Below, one piece after another: positions 1 through 10,491 of a DNA stretch of 64,000 bases (position 1 is its first letter; each line of letters opens with the position of its first letter). Below the pieces are notes generated by a model that saw nothing but the letters and a program-made list of their open reading frames with translations, ran no database searches and was not told the DNA's origin. This DNA comes from JAGWAJ01 sp026707615 (GTDB lineage: Bacteria; Acidobacteriota; Vicinamibacteria; Vicinamibacterales; UBA8438). A program made the position numbers and the translations under genes. The DNA is taken from contig CBDBMW010000010.1 of assembly GCA_965207595.1 (NCBI GenBank), positions 62,001 to 126,000 on the forward strand, written 5' to 3'.

Positions 1-1
1 G

Positions 2-2020
2 CTGCTCGCCAAGCGGGACGACCTGCAGCGCCGCATCGACGCCTGGTACCGCGAGAACCACGACGAGCCGATCGACCTGCCGGAGTACAAGGCGATGCTC
101 CGGGAGATCGGCTACCTGGTGCCCGAGGGCGACGACTTCTCGGCGGCGACGGCGAACGTCGATCCCGAGATCTCGACCGTCGCCGGACCGCAGCTCGTCG
201 TGCCGGTGACGAATCCGCGCTACGCGCTGAACGCCGCCAACGCCCGCTGGGGCAGCCTCTACGACGCGTTCTACGGGACCGACGCCATCCCCGAGGACGA
301 CGGCTGCGAGCGCACGGCCGAGTACAACCCGGTCCGCGGGGCCCGCGTCATCGCCCGTTCGCGCGAGTTCCTCGACCGCGCCGTGCCGCTGGCGGGCGGC
401 AGCCACGCCGACGTCACCGCCTATGCGGTGGCCGGCGGCGCGCTGAGCGCCACGCTGAAGAGCGGCGCCACGACGGGGCTGGCCGACGCCTCCCGTTTCG
501 CCGGCTATCGCGGCGACGCGGCCGCGCCGTCGGCGGTGCTGCTCCGCAACAACGGCCTCCACATCGAGATCGCCGTCGACCGCAACCACCCGGTCGGCCG
601 GGACGACGGCGCCGGCATCAAGGACATCCTGCTGGAAGCGGCGACGACGACCATCATGGACCTCGAGGACTCGGTGGCGTGCGTGGACGCCGAGGACAAG
701 GTGGTGGCCTACCGGAACTGGCTCGGCCTCATCAAGGGCGACCTGACCGACCGCTTCGAGAAGGGCGGCCGCATGGTCGACCGGGCCATGAACCCGGCCC
801 GCGAGTACACCGCGCCGGACGGCTCCCGCGTGACCCTGCCGGGGATCAGCCTGATGCTGATCCGCAACGTCGGGCACCTGATGACCAACCCCGCCATCCT
901 CGACAAGGACGGCGGCGAGGCGCCGGAGGGGATTCTCGACGCGATGATCTCGTCGCTGATCGCGGTCCACGACGTCAGGAGCCGGAAGAACAGCCGCGCC
1001 GGCTCCATCTACATCGTCAAGCCGAAGATGCACGGCCCGGAGGAGGTCGCCTTCTGCGACCGCACGCTGGCCCGGGTGGAGGACGTTCTCGGCCTCGAGC
1101 GCCACACCATCAAGATCGGGATCATGGACGAGGAGCGGCGCACGACGGTCAACCTGAAGGAGTGCGTGCGGGCCGCGAAGGAGCGCGTCTTCTTCATCAA
1201 CACCGGCTTCCTCGACCGCACCGGCGACGAGATGCACACCGCGATGGAAGCGGGGCCGATGATCCGCAAGAAGGAAATGAAGACCGCCCCCTGGATGGTC
1301 ACCTACGAGGACTGGAACGTCGACGTCGGGCTCGAGACGGGCCTCCCGGGGCACGCCCAGATCGGCAAGGGCATGTGGGCAATGCCCGACCTGATGGCCG
1401 ACATGCTGCAGGCGAAGATCGGCCACCCGCAGCAGGGCGCCAACACCGCCTGGGTGCCCTCTCCCACCGCCGCCACGCTGCACGCGACCCACTATCACCA
1501 GGTGGACGTCGCCGAGCGGCAGGCCGAGCTGCGGTCGCGCCCGCGCGCCGATCTCGACAAGATCCTGACCATCCCGCGCGAGGAATCCCCCAACTGGTCG
1601 CCGGACGAGATTCAGCAGGAGCTCGACAACAACGCGCAGGGCATCCTGGGCTACGTCGTGCGCTGGGTCGAGCAGGGAATCGGCTGCTCCAAGGTGCCCG
1701 ACATCAACGACGTCGGGCTGATGGAGGACCGGGCCACGCTGCGCATCTCGAGCCAGCACATCTGCAACTGGCTGCACCACGGCATCTGCACCGAGGCGCA
1801 GGTGAGCGAGACGCTCGCGCGGATGGCCGCGGTGGTCGACGGGCAGAACGCCGGCGACCCGAACTACCGGCCGATGGCGCCGGACCTCGACGCGAGCGTC
1901 GCCTTCCAGGCCGCCTGCGACCTGATCTTCAAGGGGCGCGAGCAGCCGAGCGGCTACACCGAGCCGATCCTCCACGCCCGGCGCCAGGAGGCGAAGGCGA
2001 AGTTCGGCGGGCGCGGCTGA
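2..2020 (+). CDS. glcB: Malate synthase G (5' end cut by window edge)
   Basis: Condenses glyoxylate with acetyl-CoA to malate in the cytoplasm, the second step of the glyoxylate shunt. The frame is open from base 2, so the true start lies outside the window. About 672 residues are visible against roughly 720 in the family, so about 50 are missing. Family signatures are intact: the TTIMDLEDSVACVDAEDK block, and the C-terminal MEDRATLRISSQHICNWLHH block, which carries the catalytic Asp of the MEDRATLR segment. The next gene overlaps its stop by one base (TGATG), implying translational coupling. Acetyl-CoA synthetase follows, so this looks like an acetate or C2-unit assimilation group. No isocitrate lyase is in the window. 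Confidence 0.95.
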   Translation: MLAKRDDLQRRIDAWYRENHDEPIDLPEYKAMLREIGYLVPEGDDFSAATANVDPEISTVAGPQLVVPVTNPRYALNAANARWGSLYDAFYGTDAIPEDDGCERTAEYNPVRGARVIARSREFLDRAVPLAGGSHADVTAYAVAGGALSATLKSGATTGLADASRFAGYRGDAAAPSAVLLRNNGLHIEIAVDRNHPVGRDDGAGIKDILLEAATTTIMDLEDSVACVDAEDKVVAYRNWLGLIKGDLTDRFEKGGRMVDRAMNPAREYTAPDGSRVTLPGISLMLIRNVGHLMTNPAILDKDGGEAPEGILDAMISSLIAVHDVRSRKNSRAGSIYIVKPKMHGPEEVAFCDRTLARVEDVLGLERHTIKIGIMDEERRTTVNLKECVRAAKERVFFINTGFLDRTGDEMHTAMEAGPMIRKKEMKTAPWMVTYEDWNVDVGLETGLPGHAQIGKGMWAMPDLMADMLQAKIGHPQQGANTAWVPSPTAATLHATHYHQVDVAERQAELRSRPRADLDKILTIPREESPNWSPDEIQQELDNNAQGILGYVVRWVEQGIGCSKVPDINDVGLMEDRATLRISSQHICNWLHHGICTEAQVSETLARMAAVVDGQNAGDPNYRPMAPDLDASVAFQAACDLIFKGREQPSGYTEPILHARRQEAKAKFGGRG

Positions 2021-2586
2021 TGGCGCCCGAAGCGGGCGGCGCCGCCGCCGTGCGGGCCCGCTACCCCCGCTCGGTCGCCGCCGCCGACGGCCGGCCGGTG
2101 ACGCTCCGGCTGATGACCCGGGACGACTGCGAGGCGGTGCTCGCCTTCGCCAACAGCCTCGATCAGGACGCGCTGCTCTACCTGCGGGTCAACATCACGG
2201 AGCCGGGTGTCGTGGAGCGCTGGGCCGAGTACGTCGAAGCCGGCCGCACGCACACCGTGCTCGCCGTGGAGGGCGACTCGGTCGCCGGCGAGGCGAGCCT
2301 GCTCCACAACCGGACCACGTGGACGCGGCACCTGGGCGAGATTCGGGTCCAGGTGGCTCCGTCCCAGCGCCGCCGGGGTCTGGCCCGGCTGCTGGCGGAC
2401 GAGGTGGAGTGGATCGCGCGCTGCCTCGAGCTGCGGATGCTCACCGCGCGCATGACGCTCGATCAGGTTGCCGCGCAGTCGGTCTTCCGGCGCCTCGGCT
2501 TCCAGCGCGAGGCCGTGCTCTGGGATTACGTGATGACCGCCGACGGCAAGACGCGGAACTTGCTCGTCGCGACGAAGCGGCTATGA
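2020..2586 (+). CDS. GNAT family N-acetyltransferase
   Basis: A 188-residue GCN5-related acetyltransferase. The acetyl-CoA loop is visible as VAPSQRRRGLARLLADEV (the R/Q-x-x-G-x-A/G motif), followed by a C-terminal SVFRRLGFQREAVLWDYV segment typical of the fold. The substrate cannot be read from sequence. The ATG overlaps the malate synthase stop codon, and acetyl-CoA synthetase begins 88 bases downstream. A role in acetylating acetyl-CoA synthetase, as Pat-type GNATs do in other bacteria, is possible, but that is inference from position only. The open frame extends far upstream as a shadow of malate synthase; the overlapping ATG is the natural start. Confidence 0.85.
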   Translation: MAPEAGGAAAVRARYPRSVAAADGRPVTLRLMTRDDCEAVLAFANSLDQDALLYLRVNITEPGVVERWAEYVEAGRTHTVLAVEGDSVAGEASLLHNRTTWTRHLGEIRVQVAPSQRRRGLARLLADEVEWIARCLELRMLTARMTLDQVAAQSVFRRLGFQREAVLWDYVMTADGKTRNLLVATKRL

Positions 2587-2660
2587 TCGACGCCGCTCCG
2601 GTGGACGCGACCGCGCCGTGCGAGCGCCCGGGCCCGGGCGGAAGCGCTCCGCCGCCGACG

Positions 2661-2669
2661 AAGGGGAGG
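2661..2669 (+). promoter_or_regulatory. Ribosome binding site deciding the acs start
   Basis: AAGGGGAGG sits five bases before GTG 2675. This favours 2675 over the in-frame GTG at 2618, which has no comparable purine run, and removes a 19-residue low-complexity extension. Confidence 0.6.
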
Positions 2670-2674
2670 ATGCT

Positions 2675-4639
<1,965 letters not shown>

Positions 4640-4647
4640 GAGCCGCG

Positions 4648-4872
4648 TCAGGAGGTGAAGCGGGCGGCGGACGAGACGAGCCGCTCGGTCGCCTCCTCGA
4701 GGCGGGCCAGGGACTCGGTGACCCTCCGGCGAACCGCCGCGTCGGCTTCGGGCCCGGCCTGTGCGGCAAGATCGGCGACAGCAGGAAGGGCGTCGGCCAG
4801 CGCCCGCTCCGCCTCCCCGACCGCGGCGATCATGGTGTCGTGAAGGTCGGCGTCGACGACGCGGTACGGCAT
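4648..4872 (-). CDS. Small helical hypothetical protein
   Basis: A predicted 74-residue protein beginning MPYRVVDADLHD, rich in Ala, Glu and Arg, and probably all-helical with coiled-coil-like heptads in its C-terminal half (LARLEEATERL). It ends 9 bases past the acs stop on the opposite strand (tail-to-tail) and reads divergently from exonuclease III at 4994. The reading frame continues further upstream, but the internal ATG at 4872 gives the clean protein. I do not recognise a family. It may be a real small gene, because the adjacent space is otherwise empty and its composition is protein-like. Confidence 0.5.
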   Translation of the reverse strand: MPYRVVDADLHDTMIAAVGEAERALADALPAVADLAAQAGPEADAAVRRRVTESLARLEEATERLVSSAARFTS

Positions 4873-4993
4873 GCTCGCTGGCCCTCGGATGCAGCCCGGT
4901 CGAACGAGGCCACCGAGTGTCACCCGTGACACGATACACGATGCCACTCCGTTGCGGCGTCGCCACGCCCCACTCCGGCCCGGGTCTTCCGCC

Positions 4994-5767
4994 ATGCGCG
5001 TCGTGAGCTGGAACGTCAACGGCCTGCGGGCGTGCGCCCGGAAGGGGTTCCTCCACTTCCTGGCCGACTCAGAGGCCGACATCGTCGGCATCCAGGAGGT
5101 GCGGGCCTACGAGCACCAGTTGGAGCCGGGGGTGCGCGCGCCGGCCGGGTGGCACGCCGCCTTCTCCGCCGGCGAGCGTCCCGGGTACAGCGGGGTCGGC
5201 CTCTACTGCCGCGAGGCGCCCACGCGGGTTGATACGTCGCTGGGCGAGCCGCGGTTCGACGCCGAGGGCCGCCTGCTGGTCGCGCACTTCGGGCGGCTGG
5301 CCGTGGCGTCGGTGTACTTCCCCAAGGGCAGCGGTCGGGACCGGAGCAATCGCCGCGTGCCGTACAAGCTCGACTTCTACTCGGCGCTCTTCGACCGCCT
5401 GCAGGCGCTGCGGCGCCGGGGGCCGGTGCTCGTCGTCGGGGACTACAACACGGCGCGCGAGCCGATCGACCTGGCCCGGCCGGCCGCCAACACGAAGACG
5501 AGCGGCTTCCTGCCGGAGGAGCGCGCGGAGCTGACGCGCTGGATCGACGCCGGCTGGGTGGACACCTTCCGCCGGCGTCATCCCGGCGAGGGCGGCCACT
5601 ACACGTGGTGGCGTCAGTGGGGCGACGCGCGGCGGAACAACGTCGGCTGGCGGATCGACTACGTGCTGGCCTCCCCGAGTGCCGCGCGCCGGGTCGAGGA
5701 CGCCTTCATCTGGCCGCACGTCACCGGATCCGACCATTGTCCGGTCGGCGTCGACCTGTCCACCTGA
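4994..5767 (+). CDS. xth: Exodeoxyribonuclease III / AP endonuclease
   Basis: A 257-residue enzyme of the exonuclease-endonuclease-phosphatase fold that cleaves DNA at abasic sites and trims 3' ends during base excision repair. Visible family motifs in order: VSWNVNGLRA near the N-terminus, GIQEVR (metal-binding Glu), YSGVGLY, VVGDYNTA (catalytic Asp and Asn), the SGFLPEER and WVDTFRR block, NNVGWRIDYVLAS, and the terminal GSDHCPV with the catalytic His. The ATG at 4994 starts directly at the conserved MRVVSWNVNG. An in-frame extension to 4871 is rejected because it is Arg/Pro-rich and lacks homology. Confidence 0.93.
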   Translation: MRVVSWNVNGLRACARKGFLHFLADSEADIVGIQEVRAYEHQLEPGVRAPAGWHAAFSAGERPGYSGVGLYCREAPTRVDTSLGEPRFDAEGRLLVAHFGRLAVASVYFPKGSGRDRSNRRVPYKLDFYSALFDRLQALRRRGPVLVVGDYNTAREPIDLARPAANTKTSGFLPEERAELTRWIDAGWVDTFRRRHPGEGGHYTWWRQWGDARRNNVGWRIDYVLASPSAARRVEDAFIWPHVTGSDHCPVGVDLST

Positions 5768-5788
5768 AGCACGGCCGCCGCCCGGCGC

Positions 5789-6547
5789 TCACGGCCGCGG
5801 CGGGAGCGTGAGGCGGCTTCCCGGCGGCCGCTGCACGTCGAACGCCTTGAGCGTGTAGTTGACCGTCGTGTAGTGGCCGATGAGGCCCGCGATGTCCATC
5901 AGGCCCTGGTTGCCGAAGATCCGCTGCGCCGCCTCGAACGCGTCGCGGCTCAGCTTCGGCTCGCGGATCAGCTCGCGGACGACGCGGATGAGGGTCCGTT
6001 CCGGCTCGTTCAGCCCCGGCAGCTCCCCCGCTTCGGCCAGCGGCGTGTCCCAGCGGAGCAGATCGATGATCTCCGCCTCGAGCCCCGCGCTCAGCCCCAG
6101 CGGCTCGTGGGCGGACCACTCGTACTGACTGTCGAGCGCCCGGGCGGCGGTCAGGATGGCAAGCTCCGCGAGCCGCTGGTCCCGGTTGCCGTCCGCCCCG
6201 AAACGCAGGTAGGTGCTGGCCGGGAACAGGTGCTCGGCCATGGGCGGGCTGTACATCCACATGCCGATGGGACCCCGCAGCCCGGTGGCGTAGCGGCTGT
6301 CCGGATGGACGATGACGTCGTAGGCCCGCTGGCCGTCCGCGTCGAGCGACTCGCGCGCGATGCGCGGCAGTCGCGCCCAGGAGTCCTCGTGAATGTCGGG
6401 CGGGATGTCCTCCGGCGTCACCACGCGGGGAGTGAACGTCTCGCCCTGCGCCGTCGCGACGGCTCCGGCGGCGTCGACGACGACACCGGAATCGCAGGCG
6501 GCGAGCGCGGGCAGGCAGAGCGCGAGGACGAAGAGCCTCAGCGTCAC
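5789..6547 (-). CDS. Carboxymuconolactone decarboxylase-like lipoprotein
   Basis: A 252-residue protein starting with a lipoprotein signal peptide: MTLRLFVLALCLPALAAC, with Cys18 as the lipidation site. The mature region resembles the carboxymuconolactone decarboxylase/AhpD helical fold: an ELAIL-TAA helix followed by the E-x-x-AH motif (YEWSAHEPLGLSAG), the region where AhpD-type proteins place active-site residues. The paired Cys of AhpD are not present, so peroxidase activity is not supported. It is probably a periplasm-facing membrane lipoprotein of unknown substrate. It converges with exonuclease III (stop-to-stop gap 21 bases) and is divergent from the radical SAM gene. Confidence 0.75.
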   Translation of the reverse strand: MTLRLFVLALCLPALAACDSGVVVDAAGAVATAQGETFTPRVVTPEDIPPDIHEDSWARLPRIARESLDADGQRAYDVIVHPDSRYATGLRGPIGMWMYSPPMAEHLFPASTYLRFGADGNRDQRLAELAILTAARALDSQYEWSAHEPLGLSAGLEAEIIDLLRWDTPLAEAGELPGLNEPERTLIRVVRELIREPKLSRDAFEAAQRIFGNQGLMDIAGLIGHYTTVNYTLKAFDVQRPPGSRLTLPPRP

Positions 6548-6724
6548 GGGGCACCTCCTTCAGGACGGCCGGATCCACCGAGAACTCTGCGCCGGCGGCG
6601 GCGCGGACTCCTGTAGGCCGGCGGGGCGGGAATCGGAGCCATCACGCGTCGATTCCCGGGCGTTGCTGCTATGCTGCGCTGCGGCGGCGCCGCCGCGCAA
6701 GTCCGCGGGGGGTGCCGCGCGCCG

Positions 6725-8086
6725 ATGTCGCTGAATCACCTGGCCACCCGCTTCGGCTGCTCCTGGCCCTGGAGCACGCTCGTGCTGTCGTGCGACGGGC
6801 GCGTGGTCTGCGGATGCGCCGACCCGTACATCAAGCGCGTGCTCGGCGACGCCCGGACCCAGCCGCTCGCCGAGATCTGGAACGCGCCGACGATTCGAAG
6901 CCTGCGGGAGGACCTCAATTCCGGCGGCTCCCGGTTCTGCGGCGACTGCCCGCTCAAGCTGCCGCTCGCCGACGACGCGGCACCCCGCGTCCGGCCGGTC
7001 GATGCCGGCCCGCTGCCCTCCCGGCTCTACGTCGAGTGCACCGCGGCGTGCAACATCTCGTGCTTCGAGGCGTGCTGCGCCCCGGAGACCGGCATCACGA
7101 GGACCCGCCAGGCCGGCATGCTGGACTTCGATCTCTTCACCCGCGTGGTCGACGAGGCGGGTCCGGGGCTCGTGCGGATCGACTTCTTCAACTACGGCGA
7201 AGCGTTCCTGCACAAGCGGGCGGTGGAGATGTGCGAGTACATCAAGCAGCGCTTCCCGCAGACCTACCTCTACACGAGCACCAACGGGCTGGCGCTGAAC
7301 GAAGCGCGGGCCATCCGGCTGGTCCATTCCGGAATCGACGAGGTCACCTTCTCGATCGACGGCGCGTTCCCCGAGAGCTACGCCCGGTACCGGCAGCGCG
7401 GGCAGCTCGACGTGGCGCTCGCCACCCTGCGCACGATGGTCCGCGAGAAGCGGCGCACCGGCCGGGACCTGCCGTTCATCAACTGGCGCTACATCCTGTT
7501 CCGGTGGAACGACAGCGCCGAGGAGATGGACCGGGCCCGGCAACTGGCGGCGGAGATCGGCGTCGACCGGCTGTCGTGGGAGATCACCGACCATCCGGAG
7601 TCGGCGTTCTCGCGGCGCTTCGCCCCGGGGACGCCGGACCATGCCGCGATCCGCCGCGAGGTCTGGGACGACAACGGCCTCGGCAACGCGATACCGGGCG
7701 CCACCCCCCGCGCGCGCATCGACCTGCCCGCGCGCGTCCCGGGGCTGCCGCTCGTCGGGCGCCGGGGCGGCCGCATCCGGCTTCGAACGCGGGTCCACAA
7801 CCTGTCGACCCGTGCGTTCCCTTCCCAGGCGACCTATGGACGCCGACTCGTCCGCCTCGGCGCCCAGCTCTGCGCGACGGACGGCACCGTCACCGAGCGC
7901 GATCACGCGCGCGCGTGGCTCCCCGCCGCGCTCGAGCCGCGCCGCGCGGCCGACGTGACCATCGAGGTTCCCATGCCGGCCGCGCCCGGACGCTACCGGC
8001 TGAAGCTCGATCTGGTCTTCGAGGGCGTCGACTGGTTCGAGGCGTGCGGCTCCCCGACGACGAGCCGGCCCCTGCTGGTCTGGTAG
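6725..8086 (+). CDS. Radical SAM protein with N-terminal SPASM-like domain
   Basis: A 453-residue protein in three parts. Residues 10-80 look like a SPASM module: Cys12, Cys23 (SCDGRVVCGC), Cys29/31, a LAEIW stretch and Cys72-x-x-Cys75. Residues 98-320 form the radical SAM core, with cluster cysteines in VECTAACNISCFEACC (Cys105, 109, 113, 117, 118), an FNYGEAF strand and a TNG strand. Residues 335-453 form a beta-sandwich ending PGRYRLKLDLVFEGVDWF, a tail seen on bacterial glycosyltransferases and methyltransferases. SPASM domains normally follow the core. The Cys spacing CX3CX3C also departs from the usual CX3CX2C. An upstream in-frame ATG at 6671 is possible but would add an unconserved stretch. 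Substrate unknown; no RiPP precursor is obvious nearby. Confidence 0.8.
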   Translation: MSLNHLATRFGCSWPWSTLVLSCDGRVVCGCADPYIKRVLGDARTQPLAEIWNAPTIRSLREDLNSGGSRFCGDCPLKLPLADDAAPRVRPVDAGPLPSRLYVECTAACNISCFEACCAPETGITRTRQAGMLDFDLFTRVVDEAGPGLVRIDFFNYGEAFLHKRAVEMCEYIKQRFPQTYLYTSTNGLALNEARAIRLVHSGIDEVTFSIDGAFPESYARYRQRGQLDVALATLRTMVREKRRTGRDLPFINWRYILFRWNDSAEEMDRARQLAAEIGVDRLSWEITDHPESAFSRRFAPGTPDHAAIRREVWDDNGLGNAIPGATPRARIDLPARVPGLPLVGRRGGRIRLRTRVHNLSTRAFPSQATYGRRLVRLGAQLCATDGTVTERDHARAWLPAALEPRRAADVTIEVPMPAAPGRYRLKLDLVFEGVDWFEACGSPTTSRPLLVW

Positions 8087-8106
8087 GCCGCATATACTGG
8101 CGCTCG

Positions 8107-8583
8107 ATGCAGGGACGCACCCGGCGCGGCACGGTGCCACGGATGGCCGCCATCGGCCTGGCCACCGGAGCCGTCGTGCTGGGCGCCTCCCTCGCCGCCG
8201 CCTCCCTGGCCGCCGCCGGCCGGGCCGCACAGCCCGCGGATCCGCCGCTCTATCGCTGTGCAGACGCCGCTCGCGTCGAGGCGGAACGGGTCGGCCTGAC
8301 ACTGTGCGATGCCGCTCCGACCCCCGCCCTCGCGGACCGCGCCGAGCGCGACAACCTGCAGCACCGTCCCGGCGCCCTCGTGGTGGCGGTGGTCCCGGAG
8401 GGGCTGGCAGCCCGCGAGGGGCTGCTGCCGAACGACATGATCTTCCGGGTCGCCGGCTCCGACGTGGCCGGCGGCGGAGCGGCTTCCGCCCGGCTCGTCG
8501 CGGTCGGGGCGGAGAGCGATACGCTCGTCAACTTCCTCCGTGGCGGGCGCCCGTACCTCGTCAAGCTGCGGCGCATGCCCTGA
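8107..8583 (+). CDS. Exported PDZ-like domain protein
   Basis: A 158-residue protein with an N-terminal hydrophobic, Ala-rich signal or anchor segment (about residues 13-38). Two Cys follow (YRCADAA, LTLCDAA), then a PDZ-like region: ALVVAVVPEGLAAREGLLPNDMIF, which has the carboxylate-loop and hydrophobic strand pattern of PDZ domains, and a VNFLRGGRPYLVKL end. There is no protease domain, so it is probably a periplasmic adaptor. It begins 20 bases after the radical SAM gene on the same strand and may be cotranscribed with it. An alternative start is the Met of MAAIGLATG, 12 codons downstream. Confidence 0.65.
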   Translation: MQGRTRRGTVPRMAAIGLATGAVVLGASLAAASLAAAGRAAQPADPPLYRCADAARVEAERVGLTLCDAAPTPALADRAERDNLQHRPGALVVAVVPEGLAAREGLLPNDMIFRVAGSDVAGGGAASARLVAVGAESDTLVNFLRGGRPYLVKLRRMP

Positions 8584-8719
8584 CGGGGGCGTTGGAGTCG
8601 AGGCCGGGCGGCGCCCTGCGCCCCACCGATCATCCCGGGGCGCCGCGGTCGAGAATCCGCGCCCGATCGGCGGGGAGCCCGCACGGCCGCAGCCGACCCG
8701 ACGCGGCCGGGCGCGCGGT

Positions 8720-9868
8720 ATGCTGACCGGCGTGCGCCGTCTGCCGTCCGCCCTCCTCCCCGCCCTGTCGTTCGCCGCCGCGGCCGCGCTGGGCGCTCCG
8801 TCGGCGCAGGCGCACCCGCTGACGTTCACCGAGGTGACGCTGACGCTCGGGCCCGGACCCGTCTTCGTGGCCGACGTCATCTACGACCTCGACGCCCTCG
8901 CGCTCGGCGTGCCGATCGACACCGATGACGCCGAGCTGGCGTCGGCGCTGGCCGCGCTCGGGCCGGACGAGCTCGACGTTCGTCTGGGGCGTCTGCGCCG
9001 CCTGTTCGAGCGCCGCGTCCGCGTCCGCTTCGACGGCGAGCCGGCGCCCTTCGAGGTCGGCTTCCCCGACCACGGCGCGCCGCGGACGGCGACCGCCGAC
9101 ATACCGACCGTGCTCGGGCTGACGGCGAGGCTGACGGGGACCGTCCCGCCGGACGCGGCCACGGTCGGCTTCTTCGCCTCCCGCGCCTTCGGGGAGGTGC
9201 ACCTGTCGATCGTCGACGCGGTGCGCGGCGGAGAGACCCGCTCGGTCCTGGAGCCGGGCGCCCGGAGCGAGCCCCTCGACCTGTCGGGACCGTTCACCCC
9301 GCCGGGCCCGGGAGAGACGGCGTACCGCTACCTGCGCCTCGGGTTCGTCCACATACTCCCGGCAGGCGCCGATCACATCCTCTTCGTGCTGGCGCTGTTC
9401 CTGCTGAGCACGCGTCTGCGGCCCCTGGTCTGGCAGGTCACGGCCTTCACCGTCGCCCACGCGGTCACTCTCACCCTGGCCGCGCTCGACGTCGTAGCCC
9501 TTGCCCCCCGCATCGTGGAGCCGCTCATCGCGTTGTCGGTCGCGGGGGTCGCCGTCGAGAACGTGCTGACCGATCGGCTCACCCGCTGGCGTGCGGCCGT
9601 CGTGTTCGGCTTCGGCCTGCTGCACGGCCTCGGCTTCGCCGGCGTGCTCGGGGAGCTCGGACTCCCGGACGAGGGACGCCTGCTGGCCCTCGCGGCATTC
9701 AACGCCGGCATCGAGCTGGGCCAGCTGGCAGTGATCGCGGGCGCCGCGGCGGCCCTGGGATGGTGCCGCCGGAAACCGTGGTACCGCCGCCGGGTGAGCG
9801 TGCCGCTCTCCTGCGCCATCGCGCTCACCGGCCTCGCGTGGGCGGTGGAGCGCACCGCCGGCGGCTGA
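8720..9868 (+). CDS. HupE/UreJ-like membrane protein with exported N-terminal domain
   Basis: A 382-residue protein with a signal peptide ending at SAQAH (about residue 31), a periplasmic beta-rich region (residues 32-200), and a C-terminal membrane domain with about five or six helices. The membrane part carries the HupE/UreJ-2 signatures: GFVHILPAGADHILFVLALFLL, FTVAHAVTLTLAAL, FGLLHGLGFAG and FNAGIELGQL. The His residues in these helices are typical of the family. HupE/UreJ proteins are thought to transport metals such as nickel, but this longer two-domain subtype is usually of unknown function. No hydrogenase or urease genes are in the window. Confidence 0.8.
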   Translation: MLTGVRRLPSALLPALSFAAAAALGAPSAQAHPLTFTEVTLTLGPGPVFVADVIYDLDALALGVPIDTDDAELASALAALGPDELDVRLGRLRRLFERRVRVRFDGEPAPFEVGFPDHGAPRTATADIPTVLGLTARLTGTVPPDAATVGFFASRAFGEVHLSIVDAVRGGETRSVLEPGARSEPLDLSGPFTPPGPGETAYRYLRLGFVHILPAGADHILFVLALFLLSTRLRPLVWQVTAFTVAHAVTLTLAALDVVALAPRIVEPLIALSVAGVAVENVLTDRLTRWRAAVVFGFGLLHGLGFAGVLGELGLPDEGRLLALAAFNAGIELGQLAVIAGAAAALGWCRRKPWYRRRVSVPLSCAIALTGLAWAVERTAGG

Positions 9869-9913
9869 CCTCGGCCCGGCAACGGGAAGCCGTGGGGGCA
9901 GGCCGGGGGGCGG

Positions 9914-9928
9914 CGGGGCGACGCCCCG
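9914..9928. terminator. Short GC hairpin between convergent genes
   Basis: CGGGGC-GAC-GCCCCG forms a 6-bp stem with a 3-nt loop immediately after the DUF6787-like stop (minus strand) and 46 bases after the HupE-like stop. There is no T-tract, so intrinsic termination is not certain. Confidence 0.35.
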
Positions 9929-10240
9929 TCAACTCGACGAGGCCCCGGCCGCGCGACGGGCGATCAGGCGGCCGAGGACCCGCAGCTTGCTCCAGAAGAA
10001 GTCGAACTGCCCGAGCAACGCGCCGTACCCCAACAGGAGAAGCTGGTAGACGGGCAGCATGATGATCAGGTAGATGGCCCACTGCAGCCACCCCGGGGCG
10101 ACGGAGGGGAGCAGGAAGCTCATGACCGGCCCCTTCACCCACAGCGTCGTCATGCCGGCCAGGGCGAACGCCGCAAGAATGGCGACCACTCCCACCGGCC
10201 CGACGCCCCAGCGTCTTCGCATGCGTTCGACTATCCGCAT
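9929..10240 (-). CDS. DUF6787-like small membrane protein
   Basis: A 103-residue protein with two hydrophobic segments (about residues 14-31 and 52-73) separated by a short loop (SVAPGWLQWAIYLIIMLPVYQLLLLGYG). It ends in a basic tail after FDFFWSKLRVLGRLIARR, which resembles the DUF6787 signature found in Bacteroidota and Acidobacteriota. Function unknown. It converges with the HupE/UreJ-like gene and reads away from the PQQ pair. MRRRWGVG, six codons in, is an alternative start. Confidence 0.7.
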   Translation of the reverse strand: MRIVERMRRRWGVGPVGVVAILAAFALAGMTTLWVKGPVMSFLLPSVAPGWLQWAIYLIIMLPVYQLLLLGYGALLGQFDFFWSKLRVLGRLIARRAAGASSS

Positions 10241-10491
10241 TTTCGGTCCGTCCCGCGTAGCGTACCGCTCGCCCCCTGCCGGATCGCGGCCACGCCCTCA
10301 CCCGCTGCCGGGCGCCGCGCCGAGTCACGGCGGCCCGGGATGCCGCGCCGCATGAGATCGAGTCTCAGTATGGGGCGGCGCGATCCTACACCGCGGGCGG
10401 GTCGTCCGCCAAACGGCCGGCCCGCGACCCGCCGCGTGCTAAGATCTACGGCTGCTACGGGTCCGGTTACTCCAACTCAGAGAGGTTCGGG

